Shown one piece after another: positions 51,631-59,442 of a DNA stretch of 64,000 bases. Source of the stretch: Natronosalvus sp042663485 (GTDB lineage Archaea; Halobacteriota; Halobacteria; Halobacteriales; Natrialbaceae); the NCBI GenBank assembly GCA_042663485.1, contig JBHTAF010000001.1. One strand, given 5' to 3'. The notes beneath the pieces were generated by a model. It worked only from the letters and a program-made list of their open reading frames with translations, was not told the origin of the DNA and did not search any database. The position numbers and the translations under genes were made by a program. Position 1 is the first letter of the stretch; every line of letters begins with the position of its first letter.

Positions 51631-53100
51631 ATGCCACACGATACCACCGAACAGTTCGGGACGGTGAAAAACTACGTCGACGGAGAGTGGGTCGCCCCTG
51701 GCGCGGACGGCCAGGACGTGGTGAACCCGGCGACCGGCGACTCCCTCGGATACGTCGGCTTCAGCACCGACGAGGACGTGGACGCGGCCGTCGAGGCCGG
51801 CATGGCCGCCTTCGAGGACTGGCGAGAGACGCCCGTCGAGGCACGCATCCAGCCGCTGTTCGAACTGAAGCGCCTCCTCGAGGACCACCTTGACGAACTC
51901 ACGGAGATCCTCGTCCGCGAACACGGAAAGACCATGGGCGAGGCTCGAGGGGAACTCCGACGAGGCATCGAGAACGTCGAAGTCGCCTGCGGCATCCCGA
52001 CGCTCATGCAGGCGGGACACGTCCAGCACGCCGCCCCCGACATCGACGAGACGGCCGTCAGGGAGCCTCTCGGCGTGTTCGCCGCCGTCACCCCGTTCAA
52101 CTTCCCCGGCATGATTCCGCTGTGGTTCCTCCCGTACGCGGTCGCGACCGGGAACAGTTTCATTCTGAAGCCAAGCGAACGAGACCCGCTCGTGACCCAG
52201 CGGCTGTTCGAACTCATCGAGGAGGCCGGCTTCCCCGATGGCGTCGTCCAGCTCGTCAACGGGAGCGTCGACACCGTCGACGCCCTCCTCGAGCACCCCG
52301 ACGTCGCCGGCATCTCCTTCGTCGGCTCCACCCCCGTCGCGAAACACGTCTACGAGAAGGCGGCCGCCCACGGAAAGCGCGTTCAGGCTCAGGGCGGGGC
52401 GAAGAATCACGTCGTCGTCTCCGCGACCTCCGACCTCGAGTTCGCCGCCGAGAAGACGGTAAGTTCCGCGCTGGCGTGCTCGGGCGAGCGCTGTCTCGCC
52501 AACGACGTCGTGCTGGTCGAGGAGAGCGTCTACGAGGAGTTCGTTGACCTTCTCGCTGCGGAGACCGAAGCGCAGGTCGTCGGCGATGGCCTCGACCCCG
52601 AGACCACCGTAGGGCCGCTGATCACGCCCGAACACGAAGAGCGGGTTCGGGAATTCGTCGAAACCGGCCTCGAGGAAGGGGCCGAACTGGTCGTCGACGG
52701 CCGGGACGTCGGTCGCGACAGCGAGGGCAACTTCCTCGGTCCCTGTCTCTTCCGGGACGTGAGCCCCGAGATGACCATCTGCCGAGAGGAATTATTCGGC
52801 CCCGTCCTCGCCGCGATGGCGGTCGAGAACGTCGCGGAGGGAATCGAGGTGATGAACCGCAGCGACTTCGGCAACGCCGCGAGCCTCTTCACCGAGAGCG
52901 GTTCCGAGGCCCGGCAGTTCCGTCACCGAGCGGAGGCGGGCAACCTCGCGGTCAACGCGGGAACGGCCGCGCCGATGGCCTTCTTCCACTTCGGCGGGCA
53001 GAAAGACTCGTTCTTCGGCGATCTCCACGCCCAGGCGGAGGACGTCGTTCGGTTCTACACCGACGAGACGGTATACATCGAGCGCTGGCCGAACGCATAG
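51631..53100 (+). CDS. mmsA: Methylmalonate-semialdehyde dehydrogenase (CoA-acylating)
   Basis: A 489-residue ALDH-fold enzyme that turns malonate or methylmalonate semialdehyde plus CoA and NAD+ into acetyl-CoA or propionyl-CoA. The catalytic cysteine is C288 (CSGERCLAN). In place of the usual catalytic glutamate the family has asparagine, here N259 in QGGAKNHVVV. TPFNFPGMIPLWFLPYA and FFHFGGQKDSFFGDLH are specific for MMSDH. It is the only plus-strand gene in this part and is divergent from the aminotransferase with 176 bases between. Confidence 0.94.
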   Translation: MPHDTTEQFGTVKNYVDGEWVAPGADGQDVVNPATGDSLGYVGFSTDEDVDAAVEAGMAAFEDWRETPVEARIQPLFELKRLLEDHLDELTEILVREHGKTMGEARGELRRGIENVEVACGIPTLMQAGHVQHAAPDIDETAVREPLGVFAAVTPFNFPGMIPLWFLPYAVATGNSFILKPSERDPLVTQRLFELIEEAGFPDGVVQLVNGSVDTVDALLEHPDVAGISFVGSTPVAKHVYEKAAAHGKRVQAQGGAKNHVVVSATSDLEFAAEKTVSSALACSGERCLANDVVLVEESVYEEFVDLLAAETEAQVVGDGLDPETTVGPLITPEHEERVREFVETGLEEGAELVVDGRDVGRDSEGNFLGPCLFRDVSPEMTICREELFGPVLAAMAVENVAEGIEVMNRSDFGNAASLFTESGSEARQFRHRAEAGNLAVNAGTAAPMAFFHFGGQKDSFFGDLHAQAEDVVRFYTDETVYIERWPNA

Positions 53101-53186
53101 GTCGACGTCTTCGGACCCCTACCCACACCCATCTCCCGTTCTCCTCGACGGCGGAAAACGCGCCTCGACTCGAGTCGAGACGCCGA

Positions 53187-53708
53187 TCAGCGATCCCCGT
53201 CCTGGACGATCCGCTTCATCTCCTCAGACATCACCGAGACGACCCGCGGAGTGCTCTTGATCTCGTCCATGACGAATCTCGAGGACGTTTCCTTCACGCC
53301 CTCGATGCCGACGATTTCGTCGATGACCTCGTTCATCTGTTCGCGGTCCTGGACGCGCACGATCGTTACGAAGTCCACGTCGCCCATCGTGTAGTAGACC
53401 TGTTCGATGCCGTCGATCGCCGCGAGTTCGGTCCCGATGTCCTCGGAGTACCCTTGCTCGTGGGTGACCGAAATCTCCGTCAGCGCCACCATGTCCAGTC
53501 CGAACGGCACCGGATCGAGGTCGGCCGTGATCCCGCGGATGACGCCCCGGTCCTTGAGTTTCTCGAGTCGGTAGTGGATCGCGGATTTAGATAGGCCAAG
53601 TTCCTCCGAGAGGACGTTGAGGTTGACGTCGAAGTCGTTCTCGACGTACTCGAGGAGGTCGACGTCCGTCTGGTCGAAGGTCTCGCCCCGAGAGCGTGTG
53701 TTCGACAT
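53187..53708 (-). CDS. Lrp/AsnC-family transcriptional regulator
   Basis: A 173-residue Lrp. A short N-terminal extension (MSNTRSRGETFDQTDVDLLEY) precedes the HTH (about 15-65: NLNVLSEELGLSKSAIHYRLEKLKDRGVIRG). The ligand-binding domain (about 75-165) has VALTEISVTHEQGYSEDIG and YTMGDVDFVTIVRV. It is surrounded by amino-acid catabolic genes and is the only regulator in the region, so it is the best candidate for local control. A TATA box TTTTTATG (minus, about 53732-53738) lies upstream, and a 20-base tandem repeat lies above that. Confidence 0.9.
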   Translation of the reverse strand: MSNTRSRGETFDQTDVDLLEYVENDFDVNLNVLSEELGLSKSAIHYRLEKLKDRGVIRGITADLDPVPFGLDMVALTEISVTHEQGYSEDIGTELAAIDGIEQVYYTMGDVDFVTIVRVQDREQMNEVIDEIVGIEGVKETSSRFVMDEIKSTPRVVSVMSEEMKRIVQDGDR

Positions 53709-53750
53709 ACTTCACGTAGAGCGCCGTCTCACATAAAAACGTGTGTCTTC

Positions 53751-53790
53751 ACGAGTATCTGATAGGTTCCACGGGTATCTGACAGGTCAC
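53751..53790. repeat. 20-base tandem repeat upstream of the lrp gene
   Basis: ACG-R-GTATCTGA-Y-AGGT begins at 53751 and at 53771, period exactly 20, with about 16 of 20 matches. It lies 13 bases above the lrp TATA box and abuts the stop of the next gene. Two helical turns between copies suits an autoregulatory operator. Confidence 0.5.
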
Positions 53791-54572
53791 CGGTCCGCTG
53801 CCGGGCGTTCGAGCGCGGTAACGGCACCCTGCTCCCGGGCGCGTCGCGCGACTCCGATCGTCTCGGTGTGGTAGGCTCCGCCCAGGTTCGATTCGATACG
53901 GACGTCCTCGAGGCCGCCGAGCACCACCACGTCCGAGAGCACGTCGGCGGCGGCGTGCGTGACGGCCACTTCGGCGTCGGGCGCGAGGTACGGCGTCGTC
54001 GCGGTGGTGATCGCCTCGATCACGTCGCCTCGAGCGCCGTCGTGGGGAACGTCCGCGCGGAAGCGCGCGCCGTCGTACTCGAGGTCGAGGGAGACGCCGG
54101 ATCCCGTCTCGGCGGGCGAGACGGTGATCGAACCGTCGTCGGTCTCGCGGATCACGGACTCGGAGAGCGTCGCGCGGGTCTCGCCGTCGATCGGTTCCGT
54201 GCCGACCTCGCGTACGGCCGTCGCGAGCGCGGGATTCGGGAGTCCCGCGGGGTGGCTCACGACCGCGTCGGGGCCGAGCGTCGTCGCGTAACAGAAGCGG
54301 TGTTCCGGCCGGGAGAAGTCCCACTCACCAGCGATTCCGGTGACGGACGCAGCGGTGACGCCACAGAGCCGCAGCGGGCCGAGGACGTGTTCGACCACGA
54401 ACGCGCGGCCGTCGCCGGTGTAGTCGGCGTCCGGTTCGACGAGGTCGACGCGCACGTCCGCCTTACGGACACACTCGAGGCTCGCCGGGATGCCGTTGAC
54501 CTCGATGCCCGGCTCTGACCGGGGTTCGACGCGAACGTACTCGCCCTCGACGGGTTCGGCGACCGTCCTCAC
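53787..54572 (-). CDS. LpxC-like zinc deacetylase-fold protein
   Basis: A 261-residue protein without an obvious annotated family, but with the landmarks of bacterial LpxC (UDP-3-O-acyl-GlcNAc deacetylase). FVVEHVLGPLRLCGV matches the zinc motif of LpxC domain I (TVEHLNAALAGLGI), giving E61 and H62. Later HAAADVLSDVVVLG matches HKMLDAIGDLFMCG of domain II, giving H206, D210 and D214. H235 lies 29 residues on (27 in E. coli, H238 to H265). The IPA strand before domain I and the DGS...V.P...G..LDLEYD run opening domain II also align. Lipid A is not known in archaea, so the substrate must differ. The gene overlaps its upstream partner by four bases. Confidence 0.5.
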   Translation of the reverse strand: MRTVAEPVEGEYVRVEPRSEPGIEVNGIPASLECVRKADVRVDLVEPDADYTGDGRAFVVEHVLGPLRLCGVTAASVTGIAGEWDFSRPEHRFCYATTLGPDAVVSHPAGLPNPALATAVREVGTEPIDGETRATLSESVIRETDDGSITVSPAETGSGVSLDLEYDGARFRADVPHDGARGDVIEAITTATTPYLAPDAEVAVTHAAADVLSDVVVLGGLEDVRIESNLGGAYHTETIGVARRAREQGAVTALERPAADR

Positions 54573-55531
54573 GCCGATCCCTCCATACGGGCTAGCGTCT
54601 CCTCGAGGAGTCGCGTCCCGGTCGCGAACGCGTCCGCGCCGAACGGTTCACCCGGTTCACCGGTCCCGAGCGCCACTTTCTCGGGGGTCGGCACGGCCTC
54701 GAGGGTCGATCCGGGCGCCAGCCAGTCGTACGCGCAGTCCCCGAGCACCGCGCGGTGGGCGCCCTCGACGGCCGTCCGTGTCGCTCGAGACGGTCGGGCG
54801 CGGTCGACGCCCGCGACACGCTCGAGGCGAACCGCCTCGACACCCGGACAGGATTCGAACCGGGATTCGACCTCGGCGAACGCGGTCGCCGGCGTCGTCG
54901 CCGCCTCGAGGACGACCGTCAACCGTTCGTCGCTGGTTTCGACGCCGGCCAGCGAGAAGGTGGTCATTCCAGTCGTGAACACCCCGTCTCGGTCGTCGTC
55001 GATGGGATAGTAGGGATGGGACGGCTTCGCGGCCTCGAGGACGGTAGACAGGCGGTTCTCGTCGGTCTCGAGTCGCTGGTAAGTAGCGCTCGCCTCGGGC
55101 GCGCGCTCGAGGTCGACCGACACCCTCGCTCGGCCCCGGACGACGGTCGACAGTCGACCGCCGAGGGGTTCGAGTACGAGCCACGGACCCGCCGCGGTGA
55201 GGTTCGCGTCCGGGAAGTGCAGTCGCGCGGTAGTGTCCGCGGCCGCGTTCAACTCCCCGTCCGCCTCCTCGCTCCCGGCGACCGTCGCCGCGACGGCGAG
55301 CAGCCCCGCTTGGGCCGCCTGAGGTCCGCGATAGACGCCCTCACCGGTTTCGGGGTCGGTCGCGACCTCGAGGTCGGCTAGCGGGTCGGTACCGTCGAAC
55401 GGGCCGACGAGCAGGTTGACGCGTTCGTCCTGCCCGTCGCGGCCCGTGTCCGCTCCAGGGTCGTTCGAACCGCGTTCGGCCACCTCGAGCGCTCGCTCCT
55501 GGATCGTTTCCGGCGACGGCAATTCAGCCAT
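54569..55531 (-). CDS. M20-peptidase-like protein lacking the metal ligands
   Basis: A 320-residue protein. Segments correspond to M20 hydrolases: VNLLVGPFDGTDP (start of the catalytic domain), VYRGPQAAQAGLLAVAATVA (where active members have RGA.DMK.G), WLVLEPLGGRLSTVVRGRARVSV (EPT and the dimerisation strand), and PTPEKVALGTGEPGEPFGADAF at the end. The GHxDxVP and DEE motifs are missing and the protein is about 100 residues shorter than the neighbour. It may be a regulatory or scaffold partner of the M20 enzyme (55524-56789), whose gene overlaps it by eight bases. Homology is inferred by eye. Confidence 0.5.
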   Translation of the reverse strand: MAELPSPETIQERALEVAERGSNDPGADTGRDGQDERVNLLVGPFDGTDPLADLEVATDPETGEGVYRGPQAAQAGLLAVAATVAGSEEADGELNAAADTTARLHFPDANLTAAGPWLVLEPLGGRLSTVVRGRARVSVDLERAPEASATYQRLETDENRLSTVLEAAKPSHPYYPIDDDRDGVFTTGMTTFSLAGVETSDERLTVVLEAATTPATAFAEVESRFESCPGVEAVRLERVAGVDRARPSRATRTAVEGAHRAVLGDCAYDWLAPGSTLEAVPTPEKVALGTGEPGEPFGADAFATGTRLLEETLARMEGSA

Positions 55532-56789
55532 CGAGGTGCCCCATCAGGTCCGCCGTCGCGGCGGCCATCACCTTCGCGGCCGTGACGACCTCCTCGACGG
55601 GCACGTACTCGTCCTCGACGTGGGCCTGTTCGAGCAGGCCCGGCCCGTAGACGATGCACTCCTCGATGCCGGCGTCGTTGACGATGAAGCGCTGGTCGTC
55701 CGATCCCGGCGAAACGACGTACTCCGGCGGCCCGTGGTGGGGTTCTATCTCCCGCGCGAACGTCTGGGCGACGGTACAGTCCCGCGAGACGAGCGCGGGT
55801 TCGGCGAACATGATCTCCTCGTAGCCGACCCGCGAACCCGTCGCGGCCTCGGTCTCGGACATCAGCGCCTCGATCTCCTCGCGAGCGCCGTCGACGCTCT
55901 CCTCGGGGACGAGCACGCGGTAGAACGTAGCCGTACAGCGGTCGGGAACCACGTTCTCGGAGTAACCTGCGTCGACCATCGTCGCGGAGACGTCCGCCCG
56001 GGCCGACGCCGCGGGGACGACCGGTTCGTCCGTCGTCCGTCCGTGGAGGGTCTCGCGATACTCGCCGATCCGGGTGAGGAAGTCATTCATCGCCATCACG
56101 GCGTTCTCCCCGCCGTGGGCCATGCAGCCGTGGGCTTTCTCGCCGTGAGTGACGACGCGGAACTTCAACACGCCGCGGTGGCCCAGACAGATCCGCGAGG
56201 AGTCGAAGCACTCGGTGTAGACGCAGTAGTCCGTGTTCTCCCGGGAGAGGTAGCCCTCCCGGACCAGTTCGCCGAGGCCGGTGAAGCCGCCGGTCTCCTC
56301 GTCGACGGTCATGCTCTGGGTGATCGAGCCCTCGATCGGCACCCCCAGGTCCCGGAGCGCGTCGACGGCCAGTACGCTCGCGGCGATGCCGGACTTCATG
56401 TCGCTGGCCCCGCGAGCGTAGAGGTTCCCGTCCTCGAGGGTCGGCTCGTAGGGATCGGTGGCCCAGTCTTCGCCCGCGGGGACTACGTCGTAGTGGCCCG
56501 TGAAGTGGATGTCGGGGCCGTCGCGCCCCTCGTCCAGTCGGGCGAGGACGTTCATCCGGTCGTGGTCGGTCCGGTCCGGATAGTACTCCTCGACGACCTG
56601 GTCGGGGACGTCGATCACGTCCACGTCGTACTCGCGCGCCTCGAGTTGCTCCCGGAGGAACTCGGCTCCCTCGCGGTAGTTTCGCCCTGGCGGGTTCTCG
56701 GTGTCGATCCGGAGGAACTCAGTCAGAAACTCGAGGCCGTCCTCCCGGCGCGACTCGACGATGTCGTCGATGGCAGTTCGGGTCGTCAT
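55524..56789 (-). CDS. M20-family metallopeptidase/deacylase (ArgE/DapE type)
   Basis: A 421-residue zinc hydrolase. H99 and D101 (HFTGHYDVVPAG), D130 (RGASDMKSG), the general base in DEETGG (163-168), and a later His in the C-terminal domain form the binuclear site. The dimerisation domain lies about 185-305. Members remove acyl groups from amino acids or cleave dipeptides. In this operon it may process imported peptides or N-acylated amino acids. It starts two bases after the SDR stop and overlaps the next gene by eight bases. Confidence 0.9.
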   Translation of the reverse strand: MTTRTAIDDIVESRREDGLEFLTEFLRIDTENPPGRNYREGAEFLREQLEAREYDVDVIDVPDQVVEEYYPDRTDHDRMNVLARLDEGRDGPDIHFTGHYDVVPAGEDWATDPYEPTLEDGNLYARGASDMKSGIAASVLAVDALRDLGVPIEGSITQSMTVDEETGGFTGLGELVREGYLSRENTDYCVYTECFDSSRICLGHRGVLKFRVVTHGEKAHGCMAHGGENAVMAMNDFLTRIGEYRETLHGRTTDEPVVPAASARADVSATMVDAGYSENVVPDRCTATFYRVLVPEESVDGAREEIEALMSETEAATGSRVGYEEIMFAEPALVSRDCTVAQTFAREIEPHHGPPEYVVSPGSDDQRFIVNDAGIEECIVYGPGLLEQAHVEDEYVPVEEVVTAAKVMAAATADLMGHLDG

Positions 56790-56791
56790 GG

Positions 56792-57541
56792 TCAGATGTC
56801 GCGCCCCCCGTCGACCTCGAGGGCGGTGCCGGTGATCATCGAGGCGTCCTCGCTAGCGAGGAAGACGGCCGCGCCGGCGACGTCTTCCGGTTCGCAGAGT
56901 CGCCCGAGCGGGATGGTGTCGTGCATCGACTCGACGCTCAGGTCGCCGGCGGCGAAGTCCTGCAGCATCGGCGTGTCCGTCGCGACGGGACAGATGGCGT
57001 TGACGCGAATCCCGTCCTCGGCCAGCTCGTACGCCAGTTGCTTCGTGAGGCCGACCATCCCTGCCTTGGAGGCGACGTAGGCCGAGAGCCCGGTCCGCGG
57101 GCGAATCGCGGCGGTCGAGGCGGTGTTGAGAATCACGCCCGCCTCGCTCTCTCTGAGCGTGGGCACCGCGTACTTGGCCCCGAGGAACGCGCTCTTGAGG
57201 TTCACGTCGACGGTGGCGTCCCACGTTTCCTCCGTCACGTCCTCGACAGGCGTCGACTCCTGCGGGATCCCGGCGTTGTTGTGGAGCACGTCCAGGCCGC
57301 CGAACGCCTCGACCGCGTGGTCGATCATCCCTTCCACGGCTGCCGGCTCGGACACGTCGGCGACGTGACTCCGGGCGGTCCCCCCGTCGGCCTCGATCGC
57401 CTCGACCGTCGCCGCGGCCCCGTCTTCGTCGAGGTCGACGACCAGCACGTTCGCGCCCGTCGCCGCGAACCGCCGGGCGGTGGCTTCGCCCATCCCCGAC
57501 CCGGCCCCGGTCACGAGGACGCTTCTGTCACTGTCAGACAT
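56792..57541 (-). CDS. Short-chain dehydrogenase/reductase
   Basis: A 249-residue classical SDR. Cofactor motif TGAGSGMG (11-18), Asp36 at the end of beta2 (VVDLD), which favours NAD(H), NNAG (88-91), catalytic S142, Y155 and K159 (SAYVASK). Substrate unknown. It is the first gene of a tight minus-strand operon (SDR, M20, M20-like, LpxC-like). Two GAAC-N3-GTTC palindromes lie 56 and 86 bases upstream. Confidence 0.9.
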   Translation of the reverse strand: MSDSDRSVLVTGAGSGMGEATARRFAATGANVLVVDLDEDGAAATVEAIEADGGTARSHVADVSEPAAVEGMIDHAVEAFGGLDVLHNNAGIPQESTPVEDVTEETWDATVDVNLKSAFLGAKYAVPTLRESEAGVILNTASTAAIRPRTGLSAYVASKAGMVGLTKQLAYELAEDGIRVNAICPVATDTPMLQDFAAGDLSVESMHDTIPLGRLCEPEDVAGAAVFLASEDASMITGTALEVDGGRDI

Positions 57542-57596
57542 ACTCGAGGGTCAGTTCGAACGGGCATGAAGTTTTGGGATGCGGGGGCCGATATCG

Positions 57597-57637
57597 GAAC
57601 TTTGTTCCGACTTTAGAAGAATTATAGAACAGAGTTC
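57597..57637. promoter_or_regulatory. Two GAAC-N3-GTTC palindromes upstream of the SDR operon (copies B and C)
   Basis: GAACTTTGTTC at 57597-57607, extended to CGGAAC-TTT-GTTCCG, and GAACAGAGTTC at 57627-57637. Their centres are 30 bases apart, about three helical turns, above the SDR promoter. Confidence 0.55.
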
Positions 57638-57679
57638 AATGAGATTCGCCGAGAAGATATTTCGTTCAGTTATTCCGAC

Positions 57680-59254
57680 TCACTCGTAAGTCGCCTCGTG
57701 GAGCGACCGGAACGAGCCGTGGGGGTACTGTTCGAATCCCTCCATGCGGTCCGAAACGCCCTGGATCCGCTCGGGGTAGTAGGTGTAGACGGAGTACACT
57801 TCCTCGTAGATGATCTGCTGGATCTCGTCGAGGAGTTCCTGTCGGGCCTCCTGGTCCGTCGTCTCGCGCTGTTCCTCGAGCAAGCTGTCCAGTTCGTCGT
57901 TGCTGATGTTCCAGACGTTGAGGCCGTCGGTGTGGTGGAGGTAGAGCAACTCGTCCGGATCGGCGAACGACTCCCAGTTAGAGACGGCAATCTCGAAGTC
58001 ACCCTCCTGCTCGCGGGTCCAGAACGTCGAGCCGTCTAGCGTCTGCACGCTCGCCTCGACGCCGATGTCCTCGAGCATGCTCTGGACGAGCGTCGCCGCC
58101 TGCTCGTGCTGGGTCGTCGTCGAACTGATGATCTCGAGCGAGAGGTCCTCGTGACCGGCCTCTGCGAGCAGGTCCTGGGCCTGTTGTGGGTCCCCGTTCG
58201 GGTGATTGAAGTCCGAGAGATCGCCGTTGTACGCCGCGAAGGAACTCGGGAGGATCGACTTTCCGGCCTCGCCGTACCCCTGCAGAACCGTCTGGACGAT
58301 CTGTTCCTTGTCGATCGCCCACGCGATGGCCCGACGGACCCGGCGGTCGTCGAGCGGTTCGACGTCGGTGTTGAAGTCGACGCGACCGGAACTGACGTCC
58401 TCGGTTCGCAGGACCGAGATGCCGTCGGCGTTCTCGACCTGGTCGACGTACTGGGGCGACATCTGGTCGACAGCCTGGATCGACCCCGTCTCGAGCTGGG
58501 AGATCATCGACGACTCGTCGGGGAGGATGCGGAACTCGATCTCGTCGATGTTCGGCAGGTCGTCCTGCCAGTAGTCGTCGTACTTTCGAAGGATCGCGTT
58601 TTGCCCCGAGTTCCACTCGACCAGTTCGTACGGCCCGGTCCCGACCGGGTTCGAGTTGTAGTCCTCGCCGTGTTCGGTGACGGCCGCCTCCGAGAGCGGC
58701 CACATCACCTTCTCGACGTTATCGAGAAACGGGGCGTGGGGGTGCTCGAGGTCGAAACGAACCGTGTAGTCGTCCTCGACGACGACGTCCTCGATCGCGC
58801 TGACGTAGTTCTTCCGGGGGTTCTCCTCGGTCTCGATCCACTCGTAGGTGTACTGGACGTCCGAGGCGGTGAAGTCCTCGCCGTTGTGGAACGTGACGCC
58901 CTCCTCGAGTTCGAACACGTACTGAGTGTCACTCTCGAGTTCCCAGTCGCTGGCCAGTTGCGAGACGTACTCGCCCTCGGGGGTGATGTCCACGAGGTTG
59001 TTGTAGATCAGCGAGTACACTTTGTTGGAGTCGAAGTCGGTGTCGCGCGCGGGAATCAGGTCCCACGCGCCCCGTCCGATGCCGAGCGAGACGCTGGTTC
59101 CGCCGCCACCGTTCCCGCCGTCGCCGTCCCCGTCGTCCCCGTTCCCGTCGTCGCTGGTACACCCCGCGAGACTCACCCCGCCAGCCGCTGCGATCGCCGT
59201 GAGGAGTCGTCGCCGCGACGCGTCGATCGCACCCTGTGTGGAAATGTCAGTCAT
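57680..59254 (-). CDS. Dipeptide-type ABC transporter solute-binding lipoprotein
   Basis: A 524-residue SBP_bac_5 protein. The N terminus of MTDISTQGAIDASRRRLLTA has a twin arginine followed by AIAAAGGVSLAGC with lipobox, so it is Tat-exported and lipid-anchored, then a Gly/Asp linker. YVFELEEGVTFHNGEDFTASDVQYTYEW is the family motif, and VRRAIAWAIDKEQIV comes later. The open frame continues upstream, but ATG 59254 has a TATA-like TTTTATC about 27-34 bases before it. It is probably the binding protein for the B-C-DF transporter encoded at 45.8-49.9 kb, on the same strand. Confidence 0.93.
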   Translation of the reverse strand: MTDISTQGAIDASRRRLLTAIAAAGGVSLAGCTSDDGNGDDGDGDGGNGGGGTSVSLGIGRGAWDLIPARDTDFDSNKVYSLIYNNLVDITPEGEYVSQLASDWELESDTQYVFELEEGVTFHNGEDFTASDVQYTYEWIETEENPRKNYVSAIEDVVVEDDYTVRFDLEHPHAPFLDNVEKVMWPLSEAAVTEHGEDYNSNPVGTGPYELVEWNSGQNAILRKYDDYWQDDLPNIDEIEFRILPDESSMISQLETGSIQAVDQMSPQYVDQVENADGISVLRTEDVSSGRVDFNTDVEPLDDRRVRRAIAWAIDKEQIVQTVLQGYGEAGKSILPSSFAAYNGDLSDFNHPNGDPQQAQDLLAEAGHEDLSLEIISSTTTQHEQAATLVQSMLEDIGVEASVQTLDGSTFWTREQEGDFEIAVSNWESFADPDELLYLHHTDGLNVWNISNDELDSLLEEQRETTDQEARQELLDEIQQIIYEEVYSVYTYYPERIQGVSDRMEGFEQYPHGSFRSLHEATYE

Positions 59255-59442
59255 GACGCTCGTATCACTATTATCGCTCGATGATAAAACAGTTTCCATA
59301 ACTCGCATGATAAATGTGGAAATTTTTCTCTCGTCGAGGAAATATACGGATTTATTACACCACATTCGACCGACGACCGATCAAAACTGCCTTCTGCGTG
59401 GAGTCGCCGAACGACGTTCTCCTGGGTACGAGGACCGGACGA

